47,222 bases of DNA from Natrialbaceae archaeon. GTDB taxonomy: Archaea > Halobacteriota > Halobacteria > Halobacteriales > Natrialbaceae. The notes under the pieces are model-generated. The model did no database searches. It was not told where the DNA came from and saw only the letters and a program-made list of their open reading frames with translations. Position numbers and translations under genes: made by a program. The DNA is taken from assembly GCA_003559215.1 (NCBI GenBank), contig PWMF01000086.1, positions 1 to 47,222 on the forward strand, given 5' to 3'. Below, in pieces: positions 8,980 through 17,671 of this stretch (the stretch's first letter is position 1; the number at the start of each line of letters is the position of its first letter).

Positions 8980-9306
8980 CAGTAGTTGGTCCCGAAATTT
9001 CTTTTTCAGAACACCGCGTGAAACTCGTGTTACGTATAGGCGAAACCGATACCGCTGCGGTGCGGTTCGAGCACAGCATCCGCGAGCGACCAACGGGAGC
9101 GAGCGGCTTTTTAGCGTAGATTTTTGGAGTCGAGCGGGACCTTCGGTCCCGCTGACCATGCCAACAGGCGCTTCGCGCCCGTGAGCAGAGAGTGGTGAGC
9201 GAGCAACGCGAGCGAACCCGACGAGAAAAAGGGACGTGTGCATCTGTAGGCAACGACCCGCTGACTCGGATTCGGAATCAAGCCCGAACGAGAACTGTAC
9301 GACCAA
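8980..9306. other. Intergenic region with two tandem hairpins, no gene
   Basis: I see no credible gene here. The region between convergent genes contains a T-run (CTTTTTAG, about 9108), then a perfect hairpin at 9133-9153 (AGCGGGACC, loop TTC, GGTCCCGCT), and directly after it GGCGC-TTC-GCGCC at 9167-9179. The second hairpin is part of a 33-base sequence repeated at 13861. The pair could serve as a two-way terminator or be debris of a mobile element. Confidence 0.6.
9154..9186. repeat. Dispersed 33-bp hairpin-containing repeat, copy 1
   Basis: Starts GACCATG and ends CGCCCGTGAGC, with a GGCGC-TTC-GCGCC stem inside. It matches 13861-13893 at 29 of 33 positions without gaps. The second copy is 4.7 kb away beside insertion-sequence debris. 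Confidence 0.65.
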
Positions 9307-10437
9307 CTACTGGTGGCTGATCTCCCGGAGTACGCTCGTGGTCCGCTCGACGGTCGACCGCCAGTCGTACGTCGAGCCGAGTCCCCCGTCGATCCGCGCG
9401 TTAGAGCGCGAGAGCTGCGTTTCGATCTCGTCGGCGAACGCCTCGACGTCGCTGACGGAGGCGACCGAACCGCCCTTGCCGACGACCGCCGCGACCTGTT
9501 CGAGGTCCGAGCAGACGACGCGAACGTCCGAGGCCATCGCCTCGAGGACGGTTCTGGGGACGCCCTCCGTCCGACTCGGAAGGACGAGGACGTCCGCCGA
9601 CCGGTAGACGCGGGGCATCTCCTCGTAGGGGAGGTGGCCCAGAAACTCGACGCCGTCGCCCAGCCGGCCCCCGGCTCGCTCCTCGAGCCGTTCGCGAAGC
9701 GGTCCCTCGCCGCAGAAGTACAGCGTCACATCGGGGTACTTTTCGCGCACGCGCTCGACGGCCTCGAGGGCGTCCTGGGGTCGCTTCCCCTCGACCAGCC
9801 GGCCGACGAACAGCACGACCGGCCCCGACGACTCGAGCAGGTCGCTCCCGGGACCTTCGGTCCTGAACTGTTCGGTATCGATCCCGTTCGGGACGACCTC
9901 GATCGGTGTTCGGACACCGAACTCGCGAAGTTGGCGTTTGCCAACATCGGTGTAACAGAACGCGACGTCGGCCTGGTCGAACGTCCATCGGCCGACGGTC
10001 CGCAGGTACCACTCGAAGACCCGTTCGGATGCGGTCTGGGAGTACAGCCCGTGGTTCGTGATCGCCAGCGGCGTCTCCCCGAACCGACGCTTCAGTGCCG
10101 CCAGATTCGTCGAAAAGTATAGGTGCGAATGGGCGTGGACGACGTCGAACTCGCGGGCGTCACGCAGGTACCGCGCGACGCCGGCCGAGAGGTCGTTGCC
10201 GAGCGGGCTGGTCGTCGGATCGTAGCGAACGACGGTGTAGCCGTCTCGCTCCTCGAGGTGGGGGAGTTCGGAGTCGCGTCGCACCGTCAGGACCGTGACG
10301 TCGTGGCCCATCGCGGCCTGATCGCGGCTCATCGCGTGGACGTGGTAGGCGCCGCCGCCGTTTACGTCGGGATAGCTCTTCTGTGCCACTCGGAGGATCC
10401 GCATCGGCCGATCCGCGTCGGGTAGTTCGAGCGACAT
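9307..10437 (-). CDS. Family 4 glycosyltransferase
   Basis: A 376-residue GT-B transferase. It starts with a Gly-rich acceptor loop (SYPDVNGGGAYHVHAMS), has FDVVHAHSHLY, VVPNGIDTEQF, VLFVGRLVEGKRPQDALEAV, and the E-x7-E motif in TEGVPRTVLEAMASDV. It should add a sugar with retention of configuration. It is the last of a three-gene minus-strand operon after the sugar transferase and the epimerase. The upstream stop (10450-10452) is immediately followed by an in-frame GTG at 10449; I prefer ATG 10437, but GTG 10449 and an internal ATG at the conserved MRILRV are also possible. Confidence 0.88.
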   Translation of the reverse strand: MSLELPDADRPMRILRVAQKSYPDVNGGGAYHVHAMSRDQAAMGHDVTVLTVRRDSELPHLEERDGYTVVRYDPTTSPLGNDLSAGVARYLRDAREFDVVHAHSHLYFSTNLAALKRRFGETPLAITNHGLYSQTASERVFEWYLRTVGRWTFDQADVAFCYTDVGKRQLREFGVRTPIEVVPNGIDTEQFRTEGPGSDLLESSGPVVLFVGRLVEGKRPQDALEAVERVREKYPDVTLYFCGEGPLRERLEERAGGRLGDGVEFLGHLPYEEMPRVYRSADVLVLPSRTEGVPRTVLEAMASDVRVVCSDLEQVAAVVGKGGSVASVSDVEAFADEIETQLSRSNARIDGGLGSTYDWRSTVERTTSVLREISHQ

Positions 10438-10449
10438 TCCTGAATCCAC

Positions 10450-11382
10450 TCAGTCGTTTTCCGCGAGTCGCGAGAGTCCCTCCTTGAGGCCCACCGTCGG
10501 TTCGTAACCGAGTTCGGTTTGAATCTTCGATATCTCCGCCCGGCTGTGTTCGATATCGCCGGGTCGGGGCTCCCCGTGAACGATCTCCGAGTCCGATCCG
10601 ACGACCTCGCGGACCGTCTCGGCGAGTTCCCGGATCGTCACCGACGACCCGGTCCCGACGTTGAACGACTCGCCGGCGACGTCCGTCGTCGCGGCGAGCA
10701 GGTTTGCCCGCACGACGTCCGAGACGTGGACGAAGTCCCGCGTCTGGGTGCCGTCGCCGTCGATCGTGATCGGCTTGCCGGCCTGGGCCTGCTCGAGAAA
10801 GATACTGATAACAGCGCTGTAGTCGCCGCCGACCTGTCCCGAGCCGTAGACGTTGAAATACCGCAGGCTGACGGTCTCGAGGTCGTACAGCTCGTGGTAG
10901 AGGCGCGCGTACTCGTCGACGGTCGCTTTCTCCAACCCGTACGGCGAACTCGGCTCTGCCGGGTGGTCCTCGTCGATCGGCGTGTACTCGGGGTGGCCGT
11001 AGATCGCCGCGCTCGAGGCGAGCACGACCCGGACGTCCTCGGCGCGAGCCCGCTCGAGCAGCGCCAGCGTCCCATCGACGTTGACCCCGTGACTCTCCAC
11101 GGGGTCGTCGACCGACTGCTCGACGCTGACGAGGGCCGCCTCGTGAAAGACGAGATCGATCCCGTCCGTCGCTCGCGCGACGGCGTCGTCGTCGCGGATG
11201 TCGCCCTCGACGAGCGTCACGCCGTCGGGAACGCGGTCGCGACGGCCGCTCGAGAGGCTATCGAGCACGCGAACGTCGTTCTCGTCGGCGAGAGCGTCGA
11301 CGAGATGGCTGCCGATAAACCCCGCCCCGCCCGTCACCAGAATCGTCTCTCCCGTCGGCGGCTCCGGTAGTTGACCTGACAT
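10450..11382 (-). CDS. NAD-dependent UDP-sugar 4-epimerase-like protein
   Basis: A 310-residue extended SDR enzyme: TGGAGFIGSHLVDAL near the N-terminus, GDIRDDDAV, SSAAIYG, YGLEK with the catalytic Tyr and Lys, and LRYFNVYGSGQ. This pattern fits UDP-glucose or UDP-N-acetylglucosamine 4-epimerase. It supplies a nucleotide sugar for the surrounding transferases. Its ATG overlaps the TGA of the upstream sugar transferase gene (TGATG), so the two are translationally coupled. It belongs to the same superfamily as the epimerase at 1352 but differs throughout, suggesting different substrates. Confidence 0.88.
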   Translation of the reverse strand: MSGQLPEPPTGETILVTGGAGFIGSHLVDALADENDVRVLDSLSSGRRDRVPDGVTLVEGDIRDDDAVARATDGIDLVFHEAALVSVEQSVDDPVESHGVNVDGTLALLERARAEDVRVVLASSAAIYGHPEYTPIDEDHPAEPSSPYGLEKATVDEYARLYHELYDLETVSLRYFNVYGSGQVGGDYSAVISIFLEQAQAGKPITIDGDGTQTRDFVHVSDVVRANLLAATTDVAGESFNVGTGSSVTIRELAETVREVVGSDSEIVHGEPRPGDIEHSRAEISKIQTELGYEPTVGLKEGLSRLAEND

Positions 11383-12854
11383 CAGCTGCTACTCGAGTCT
11401 TCGTCACCGCCCTTAGTTAAGCGTTCAGACAACAGATCGACGACGTCTACCGTGACCGACCAGATCTGGTAGGCGACGAGTGTGACGTCCAGCCGCAGGG
11501 ACTGTCGCCGCACGTACTCGAGGTCGTACTCGAGTTTCTTCGCGGGTTCGAACCCAGTAACGTCGTTTATTTGCGCGATACCGGTGAGTCCCGGTTTGAC
11601 GAACCAGCGCTTCGACCAGTCGATACCGTCGGCTTCGATCTCCCGATCGATCTCGGGTCTCTCGGGTCGCGGGCCGACGACGCTCATTTCGCCGCTGAGG
11701 ATCGAAAACAGCTGCGGGATCTCGTCGATGTGGGTCTTTCGGAGGACTCGTCCGACGCCGGTGACGCGGGGATCGACGCCGCCGGCGTCCTCCTCGCTCA
11801 ACCGGGCCCCGTCGCTTTCGGCGTCGGTAACCATGCTCCGGAACTTCGAGAGGGTAAACGTTCCCCCCAGCGTCGACGTTCGGGTCTGATTGTAGAGGAC
11901 GGGACCGGAGGAGTCCAGCTTGATTGCGGCCGCGACGAGCAGGATCAGTGGAGCCAACACGAGCAGGCCGACCGTTGCGAACGTCAGATCGAACCCTCGC
12001 TTTGCCAGACGGCCGTACCACGGCCACGGCTGGAGGTCGACGCGAACCAGCGCGTCGCCGACGCGTTCGTTCTCGAGCACACGGTCGTCGAGCGAGTCGT
12101 GAACGAGCGCGTCGACGCCCTGTTCACGACACGTTCGCAGGACGCCGAAACACTCCTCGCGGTCGCCGTGGGCGAACGCGAGTACGACGGTGTCGACGTC
12201 GCGCTCTCGGACGGCCCGCTCGAGCCGCGAGAGCCCGCCGAGGCGTTCGGTCCCGGCGATCAGCTCGAGTCGGTTGATCCGCTCGTTAGCCGGGAGACCA
12301 CCGTCGGTTCTGAGAGTCTGTTCGTCGTCGGGAAGTCGATCCGGCGCCGAATCGTCCGGGTACGACATCTCGATCGACCGTTCAGTTAGCACCGGTGATA
12401 GAAAGCCGAGAGGCGAAACGGGAAGTGAAAGGATCGAAGATTTGATGAGCGTCGGCTCGTCGCCGACGATCAGGACGCGCTCGGGGCGGTCACGACGGCG
12501 ACAGAGTCCGTACCAGGCGGGAAGCGTGAGTGCGAGGACGGTGCCCGAAACGAGAGCCGTCGAAACCGCGGGAGCGGTAGGGACGCTCGCGACGGCGAGG
12601 GCGATTAGAACGAGGCAGGCGATACCTATCTGTCGCCAGGTCTCCGAAAGCACCGTCGCTACCGAGCGCGGTCGAGAGACGTACAGCGGGGTCAACGCGA
12701 TGCTAACGACCCCACTGACGAGCGCCGCGACGAGGAGGCTCTCCCCGAGTGTAGTCGGCGCACCGGTGAGGATACTCGCGACGAACCCCGTCGCGAGTGC
12801 GAGCAGCAGCGTCCCCGTGGCTGCGGCGCCGCGATATCCCCAGCGTAGTAACAT
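11382..12854 (-). CDS. Polyprenyl-phosphate sugar-1-phosphate transferase (WbaP/WcaJ-like)
   Basis: A 490-residue protein: four or five N-terminal membrane segments, a central soluble CoA-binding-like domain, then a membrane helix and the bacterial sugar transferase domain from about residue 285. The latter has KRGFDLTFATVGLLVLAPLIL, SKFRSMVTDAE, LRKTHIDEIPQL and GEMSVVGPRPERPEI, all diagnostic. It starts glycan assembly by moving sugar-1-phosphate from a nucleotide sugar to a polyprenyl-phosphate carrier at the cytoplasmic face. It is first in the operon with the epimerase and GT4, and its promoter should lie in the AT-rich region 12855-13223. Confidence 0.92.
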   Translation of the reverse strand: MLLRWGYRGAAATGTLLLALATGFVASILTGAPTTLGESLLVAALVSGVVSIALTPLYVSRPRSVATVLSETWRQIGIACLVLIALAVASVPTAPAVSTALVSGTVLALTLPAWYGLCRRRDRPERVLIVGDEPTLIKSSILSLPVSPLGFLSPVLTERSIEMSYPDDSAPDRLPDDEQTLRTDGGLPANERINRLELIAGTERLGGLSRLERAVRERDVDTVVLAFAHGDREECFGVLRTCREQGVDALVHDSLDDRVLENERVGDALVRVDLQPWPWYGRLAKRGFDLTFATVGLLVLAPLILLVAAAIKLDSSGPVLYNQTRTSTLGGTFTLSKFRSMVTDAESDGARLSEEDAGGVDPRVTGVGRVLRKTHIDEIPQLFSILSGEMSVVGPRPERPEIDREIEADGIDWSKRWFVKPGLTGIAQINDVTGFEPAKKLEYDLEYVRRQSLRLDVTLVAYQIWSVTVDVVDLLSERLTKGGDEDSSSS

Positions 12855-13223
12855 TCAACATATTCTCTCCCTCAGACGTCGTATTAAAGCTTGTGAGACG
12901 GTGTAAGATAAGTATACGACTATTTCAGGATAAGCGACTAATAGTAACTCGTTGTTACCTATCAGACGGTTTATGACATTTCTAACGATCGAGGGTGGTC
13001 GATCGTCACCGGTCGGCCGGGCGGCAAGAGAGCCGGAGTTTTCGGAAGACGATCGTCAATAGTGAGACGGCTACCTAACCGACAGCTATCGCTCTCCCCA
13101 CGAAATTCGCCCCAGTGGTCGCGATATGCGTCGGTGGGTCACGAACAGTTTCGGCGTCCACAACGTCCTGTTTCTCGCTTATGTGACTATTACTAACCAC
13201 GTCGCTGAACGAAGAGGTTGCAC
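12855..13223. promoter_or_regulatory. AT-rich divergent promoter region
   Basis: About 370 bases without a convincing gene between the sugar transferase operon (minus) and the lipoprotein gene (plus). The stretch 12885-12990 is clearly richer in A and T than its surroundings, with several TATA-like sequences (for example AAGTATACGA). It probably holds promoters for both directions; exact sites were not assigned. Confidence 0.45.
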
Positions 13224-13793
13224 ATGAACCGACGGACGATCCTTCTCGGAGCCGGCGCCGCACTCACGACGACGATAGCCGGGTGCGGAAGCGCGGACGG
13301 AGAAGGCACTGACGAACCGGACAATGCCGACGAGATGGACGACTCCCTCGAGGACGATACCGACGACGCCGACGACATGCCGGCCGACGAGCTTCTCGGG
13401 GAAGAGGACGAAGACGACGAGGACGACGACCCAGTCGGGGACCGAATTCCCGGGTTCGAGAGCGACCCGTTTACTGTCGACAGCGACGACGTCTCGATCG
13501 AGGCGGTAACCCGCGATGGTGAGACGGCTACCGTTCAGATGGAGGCACACACCCTTGATCAGGGGGCGCTCGAGGATGACCTCGAGGACGCCGGTAGGGC
13601 GTTCGTCGGGGCCATCGACGACACCGACGAGTTCACCGCGGAGGTCTCGACCGTCGAGTGGGATGTCGTGTACGGAGGCGACGAACTCGCCGACTTCCAC
13701 ATCGAATCGGAGTGGCTCGAAGCTCACGAAGCGGGCGAGCTGTCGGAGGACGAACTCCTCGACAAAATTACCGAGACCGGCTCGCTGGAGTGA
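13224..13793 (+). CDS. Acidic Tat lipoprotein of unknown function
   Basis: A 189-residue protein starting at ATG 13224, preceded by a GAGGT ribosome binding site 8 bases upstream. The N-terminus, RRTILLGAGAALTTTIAGC, combines a twin-arginine signal with a lipobox ending at Cys21, so the mature protein should be lipid-anchored outside the cell. Residues 25-75 are a linker made largely of Asp and Glu. After it comes a compact domain of about 110 residues with no family I recognise. It is probably a haloarchaeal surface protein; its function is unknown. Confidence 0.75.
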   Translation: MNRRTILLGAGAALTTTIAGCGSADGEGTDEPDNADEMDDSLEDDTDDADDMPADELLGEEDEDDEDDDPVGDRIPGFESDPFTVDSDDVSIEAVTRDGETATVQMEAHTLDQGALEDDLEDAGRAFVGAIDDTDEFTAEVSTVEWDVVYGGDELADFHIESEWLEAHEAGELSEDELLDKITETGSLE

Positions 13794-14237
13794 ACTACCC
13801 CACACTACTGTTCGCCTGACAGCTCGCGCTTGAGGGTGGCGTGAGACCGACGGTTTCAGGGACCATGTGAACGGGCGCTTTGCGCCCGTGAGCCGATGGG
13901 GCTTCCTGTCTCCAAGACGTTGTTAGACTGCGTCTGACAGCCTGTCGAGGTCCCATCGACAAACGCGCTTTGCAGGAACCTAACGCTCGAGGGGCCGCCC
14001 ATTCTGTAAACCTTAATCTGCGATATATAATCGGCAACGAAACGCCGACTCCACAGTTTTGGAGGAGACATCATTTCAGGGTTGAATCTCTACCGGCTCG
14101 AGATGCTTTCACCACCCACCTAGTCCGTTCACCGGTTCTGAGGAATAGTCAAACATACAGAAGAAATTACGCGGATTTTGGTGCCGCTACAGAGCGTCGC
14201 CACTCCCAAACCGCGATCCTAATCGGGTACTGTTCAC
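13794..14237. other. Insertion-sequence debris region, no gene
   Basis: About 440 bases without an intact gene. It carries the second copy of the 33-base hairpin repeat (13861-13893), AT-rich sequence around 14010-14035, and leads into the remnant transposase whose stop is at 14238-14240. I read it as decayed mobile-element sequence, but I could not identify element ends. Confidence 0.45.
13861..13893. repeat. Dispersed 33-bp hairpin-containing repeat, copy 2
   Basis: Matches 9154-9186 at 29 of 33 positions. Here the stem is longer: ACGGGCGC, loop TTT, GCGCCCGT (13871-13889). Confidence 0.65.
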
Positions 14238-14740
14238 TTAGTCAGGTGGTATCAGCGGCGAGGCGACGAGTTCGACGTACTCACCTGCCGTCAATACGGG
14301 TGCGTAGCCCATCTCAACGTCTACGTTCACTTTCAACACGAAGTCGGTGAGTTGCCAGATATTGTACAGTGACACAGCGAACACTGCCATCCCATTGCCC
14401 TTCGTCGACGGTACGGACATGAACTGCGTCGAGTGACTCCCCTCTCGACGTGAACGGACGCCGATTCCACAGCGGCAGCGTGTCTCTTCGTATCCATCGT
14501 CTTGACGACCTCGCGCTCAGTGCTGTTGATCCGCTTCGGAACAAGGTAATTTACTCTGAGATTCGGTAGCATCTGATAAACTCGTTGAGAATCGAACTCC
14601 CGGTCACAGAGCATCGCCTCAATAGGGACGTATTTCGCTCTCGTTACGAGTCGGTAGACGACACGATGGACCTGATGGGTGGGTTTTCGTCCCACGTTGA
14701 ACTGCCAGTACGAGTGGGGTATTCCACCCGGCGATCGACA
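14238..14740 (-). pseudogene. Broken DDE transposase (haloarchaeal ISH-type), frameshifted and internally deleted
   Basis: Two minus-strand frames give pieces of one transposase. The upstream piece has HRVVYRLVTRAKYVPIEAML, CDREFDSQRVYQ and NYLVPKRINSTEREVV. The downstream piece starts at VPSTKGNGMAVF and ends LVASPLIPPD. The frame shifts near 14436. Near 14375 the sequence jumps from GMAVFA to SLYNIWQLTDF, skipping about 60 residues that in intact relatives hold the region with the catalytic Glu. The N-terminal domain is also missing: the left part stops close to the end of hcsS at 14775. The element cannot be active. The family (ISH3- or IS4-like) is from memory; boundaries are approximate. 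Confidence 0.75.
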
Positions 14741-14774
14741 GGGTGGCGAATTCAAATACTCGCTCTTTTTGTAA

Positions 14775-14963
14775 CTAACAGCAATCGTCAGCGTCGCAGG
14801 CACTGCTGTAGTCGACGCCGATCCTCTCGGTGATCGTATCGCTGCACCGCGTCAACAGTGAGTTGAATTCGAACTGCGTCGACTCTTGTTGGACATTGCG
14901 GAGCTCCTCGCCGAGTTCCTCGGCGGCTGCCAGCACCTCCTCGTCAGTGGCGCTCAACAGCAC
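14775..14963 (-). CDS. hcsS: Halo-CC-star protein, small (HcsS-like)
   Basis: A 62-residue protein starting at GTG 14961-14963, overlapping the end of hcsL by 10 bases. It is mostly helical, resembles the core of the YlbF/YmcA-like neighbour, and ends in ...DADDCC at the very C-terminus, with further Cys at 38 and 56. Pairs of small proteins ending in Cys-Cys next to arsA have been noted in haloarchaea under the names HcsL and HcsS; the symbol is given from memory. A terminal thiol pair fits binding of As(III) or Sb(III), but that role is inference. The gene ends close to the transposase remnant. Confidence 0.7.
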   Translation of the reverse strand: MLLSATDEEVLAAAEELGEELRNVQQESTQFEFNSLLTRCSDTITERIGVDYSSACDADDCC

Positions 14964-15328
14964 CCACCCCCCGAAGATTGAGCGAACTCAATACCGATCG
15001 GCTCACTGATGACCTCGTTGGTTTCTTGGAGCAACTCGACTAACGTGGTTTGTGCAGTTCTGTGCTGCTGGATCGTCTCGTTTTCCGAGATGTCCGCCTG
15101 GAGCTCCTGCAGTTCCTGCATGAGTTCTTGGTCAAAATTCTGTTGCATCTGTCGTCGTTTCCGACGGTACTCCTCGAGCAGTCCCATCGCTTCAGGATCG
15201 TTTTCGAGCCGTTCGCTCGCTTCGACAAACTGCTGGTAGGTCTCACTGTCCTCGATTGTGTCGATGAACGCTCGGAGTTTTTCCTCGACGGCGTCCTCGG
15301 CGTTCCGGACGGATTCGGCGTCACTCAT
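14954..15328 (-). CDS. hcsL: Halo-CC-star protein, large (HcsL-like, YlbF-family)
   Basis: A 124-residue, highly helical and acidic protein. Residues about 14-110 fit the YlbF/YmcA (Com_YlbF) fold: long helices with DSETYQQFVEASERLENDPE and LLEEYRRKRRQMQQ. The C-terminus is ...QSSGGGCC, a flexible Gly tail ending in two Cys. Its ATG overlaps the arsA stop by four bases (ATGA), so it is translationally coupled to arsA. With ArsD as a known metallochaperone upstream, a second thiol-ended carrier or sensor for trivalent arsenic is plausible but unproven. It ends in a 10-base overlap with hcsS. Confidence 0.75.
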   Translation of the reverse strand: MSDAESVRNAEDAVEEKLRAFIDTIEDSETYQQFVEASERLENDPEAMGLLEEYRRKRRQMQQNFDQELMQELQELQADISENETIQQHRTAQTTLVELLQETNEVISEPIGIEFAQSSGGGCC

Positions 15329-17262
15329 TGCTGTGGTACCTCCACAGCCCGCTCGTCAAGCGTATCCAGTCCGGTTACTTCGTCGCCAAACGCGCTGAGT
15401 TCCTCGAGGCCGATAGGCTCGTCCTGTCGGAGCGGCGCGAGCATCATCGGCGTCTCGAAGCGGTCCTTGATTTCTTCGAGATACTGCTGCTGTTGGGCTC
15501 GCCGGTTGGCGAAAAAGGCGTTGTCGCCGTACTCCTCGGGCAACAGGTAGTTGGCGACGACGAACGCCGTCTCGATGCCGACCTGATCGTTGAGGTCTTC
15601 GGCTGCCCGGTAGGCCTCCATCATCGGTGTGTATTCGGGATACATGACGAAAGCGAACGAACTCTTGTCGGGGTTCTGCATCGTCTCGATTACCTCGTCG
15701 TACTGGTCGCCCTTTGCGGGGGCAGCACCCTTCGTCAGCGAACCGAGATCCATGAACCCCTTCCAATCGGATGGGAGTTCAAGCAGTCGCAGGGTGTGGC
15801 CAGTTGGGGCGGTGTCGAAGACGACGATATCGTAGCCGTCCTCCTCGAAGTAGCTCACGAACTTTTCGAGGGCGGCCATCTCCTCGGCACACGGCGATTC
15901 GAGTTCTTCCTCGACGTTGGCGATTGCGGCGTCAACGTCGATCTGAGTGTCCTCTTTGTTTTCATACATCTCGGTGACGTGGTCGAGGACTTGCTCGCGG
16001 TACTCTTCGAGCGCCTGTTCCTGGTCGATCCGAGCGGCATCCAGGTTGGCTTTGCTCACCGAGGTCGGCTCGTGACCGACTGGCTCGCCGAAGATATCCT
16101 CGAGATGTGCGGCGGGATCGGTCGTAACCACGAGCGTCTCGTAGCCTGCCTCGGCGAGTTTGGTCGCCGATGTTGCGGCGATCGTGCTCTTACCGACGCC
16201 ACCCTTGCCGGTGAAAAAGAGGTATCGAGTTTCGCCGTCGACTGGCTCTAACTGCTCGGCGACCGCGTCGGGGTCGGTCAGCGAGTCGACGTCGACCGAC
16301 TGCTCGTCTGCAACGTTGGTTGCAGAGCCGACATCGACGGTGGCCTCGTTGCCATCGTAGAGGACACCGCCGACATCCGCCAAGAGGTCGAGGCCAGCGA
16401 TCTCACCGGGCTGGAGCGGGTAGGTTACCATCGCATTGGCGTCGAACTCGGATTCAGCGCGTTCGATGACCGCCTGTTCGTCCTTACGTTTGCCCTTGAA
16501 AAAGGGATCTTCACAGACCGACTTGGGTAGATAGCCGTTGACAATCAGCAGTTGGGACTCGATCCCCAACTCGCTGAGATCCGACGCACTTCGCTGGATC
16601 TCGTCGACCGAGGAGTCCTCGGGCTTGCCAACGAAGGCAAACGACGTTTTTTCGCTGTCCTGCAGGGTGTCGATGGCGCGCTCGTAGTCGGCTTTTTTGT
16701 CTTCCATCGAGGCTGCGGGGCCGATACACGTCGATCCGCCTTTTTCAAGTTCGGCGTTCCAGTCGGAGGGCAGTTCCATCAGCCGGATGGTGTGGCCCGT
16801 GGGCGCGGTGTCGAAGACGACCACGTCGTACTCTGGACTGTCCATGAAGTCGACGAAGTTGTCGAAGGCAGCTATCTCCTCGACACAGGGACTGTTGAGC
16901 TGTTCCTCGACGGCCTTGATCTGCTCGTCATCGAGGAGTTCACGCATCGGCTCGATGGTCTCTTGGCGGTACTCCTCGGCCGCGGCATCGGGGTCGATTT
17001 CGATAGCAGAAAGGTTGTCAACCCCGTCGATATCGGTGACTTCGTGACCGATTTGCTGGCCGAAGATGTCCGAGAGATTCGGCGCAGGATCAGTTGTGAC
17101 GAGGAGGGTGTTGTACTCGTTGTCGGCAAGCCACGTCGCCGTCGCACAGCTGACGGTACTCTTGCCGACGCCGCCTTTCCCGCTAAAAAAGACGAACTCC
17201 GTGTCTTCGCCGCTCGGCTCAACGATGTCTCGAGCGTCTGTCGCCGCTTGGGGTGTTGTCAT
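15325..17262 (-). CDS. arsA: Arsenite/antimonite-translocating ATPase subunit ArsA (tandem two-domain)
   Basis: A 645-residue protein made of two homologous ATPase halves, like plasmid ArsA of bacteria. Walker A motifs of the deviant type are at residues 27-36 (SGKGGVGKST) and 351-360 (TGKGGVGKST). Each half has the signature DTAPTGHT[IL]RL.ELPSDW (about 151 and 483). Cysteines matching the allosteric metal site are in SPCVEEIA (C126), STCIGP (C179) and SPCAEEMA (C458), the counterparts of C113, C172 and C422 of the E. coli plasmid protein. ArsA hydrolyses ATP to drive a membrane arsenite pump; no arsB or acr3 is in this window. The ATG follows directly after the arsD stop, and hcsL overlaps its end. 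Confidence 0.95.
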   Translation of the reverse strand: MTTPQAATDARDIVEPSGEDTEFVFFSGKGGVGKSTVSCATATWLADNEYNTLLVTTDPAPNLSDIFGQQIGHEVTDIDGVDNLSAIEIDPDAAAEEYRQETIEPMRELLDDEQIKAVEEQLNSPCVEEIAAFDNFVDFMDSPEYDVVVFDTAPTGHTIRLMELPSDWNAELEKGGSTCIGPAASMEDKKADYERAIDTLQDSEKTSFAFVGKPEDSSVDEIQRSASDLSELGIESQLLIVNGYLPKSVCEDPFFKGKRKDEQAVIERAESEFDANAMVTYPLQPGEIAGLDLLADVGGVLYDGNEATVDVGSATNVADEQSVDVDSLTDPDAVAEQLEPVDGETRYLFFTGKGGVGKSTIAATSATKLAEAGYETLVVTTDPAAHLEDIFGEPVGHEPTSVSKANLDAARIDQEQALEEYREQVLDHVTEMYENKEDTQIDVDAAIANVEEELESPCAEEMAALEKFVSYFEEDGYDIVVFDTAPTGHTLRLLELPSDWKGFMDLGSLTKGAAPAKGDQYDEVIETMQNPDKSSFAFVMYPEYTPMMEAYRAAEDLNDQVGIETAFVVANYLLPEEYGDNAFFANRRAQQQQYLEEIKDRFETPMMLAPLRQDEPIGLEELSAFGDEVTGLDTLDERAVEVPQQ

Positions 17263-17592
17263 TTAGTGGGTCTCCTGGGGTTGGCTACTGCGCAGTTCGG
17301 CTGCCAGCTCATCGTAGGAGAGGTACTCTTCCGTGGCAACGATCTCACCGTCGACGGTCGTGATCGGGAGAATCTCTGGACCGTTCTCTTCGACGAGATC
17401 GTAGATTTCCTCGGTGTTGAGGAACTCGTCGATGTTGTGCTGCATATTAGCACGCGAGATCTCGGCCGTCTCGAATTCGTCTTCGAGTTGGTCGAGTGCG
17501 GCACTCAGTTTGACGAGTTCATCGTCGGGGTCGGGTCCACAGACACCTGTGGAACAACACATCGCTTCTTCGTAGAGTTTGATCCGGGTCAT
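17263..17592 (-). CDS. arsD: Arsenic metallochaperone ArsD
   Basis: A 109-residue thioredoxin-fold protein. The N-terminus I-K-L-Y-E-E-A-M-C-C-S-T-G-V-C-G-P puts Cys at 12, 13 and 18, exactly the three Cys that bind As(III) in characterised ArsD, and is followed by GPDPDDELV. ArsD passes trivalent arsenic or antimony to ArsA. The gene is first in the arsD-arsA-hcsL-hcsS operon, with no gap before arsA. Its upstream region contains inverted repeats (17672-17690 and 18000-18013) that may be ArsR operators. Confidence 0.95.
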   Translation of the reverse strand: MTRIKLYEEAMCCSTGVCGPDPDDELVKLSAALDQLEDEFETAEISRANMQHNIDEFLNTEEIYDLVEENGPEILPITTVDGEIVATEEYLSYDELAAELRSSQPQETH

Positions 17593-17671
17593 GAGTTTGT
17601 TTGAGTATTGGCCAAACGAGTCTCGAGTGTGTTGGCCTGTCGACCGTTATTGGCAGCCGTATCGTCTCGAG

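Noticed and set aside
8810..9253. Minus-strand frame covering the tandem hairpins
   Set aside because: Its N-terminal half reads through hairpins and its C-terminal half is antisense to the P-loop gene; no domain.
11540..11570. tRNA-like T-arm sequence GGGTTCGAACCC
   Set aside because: It is inside the sugar transferase coding region in frame, and no acceptor or anticodon stem surrounds it.
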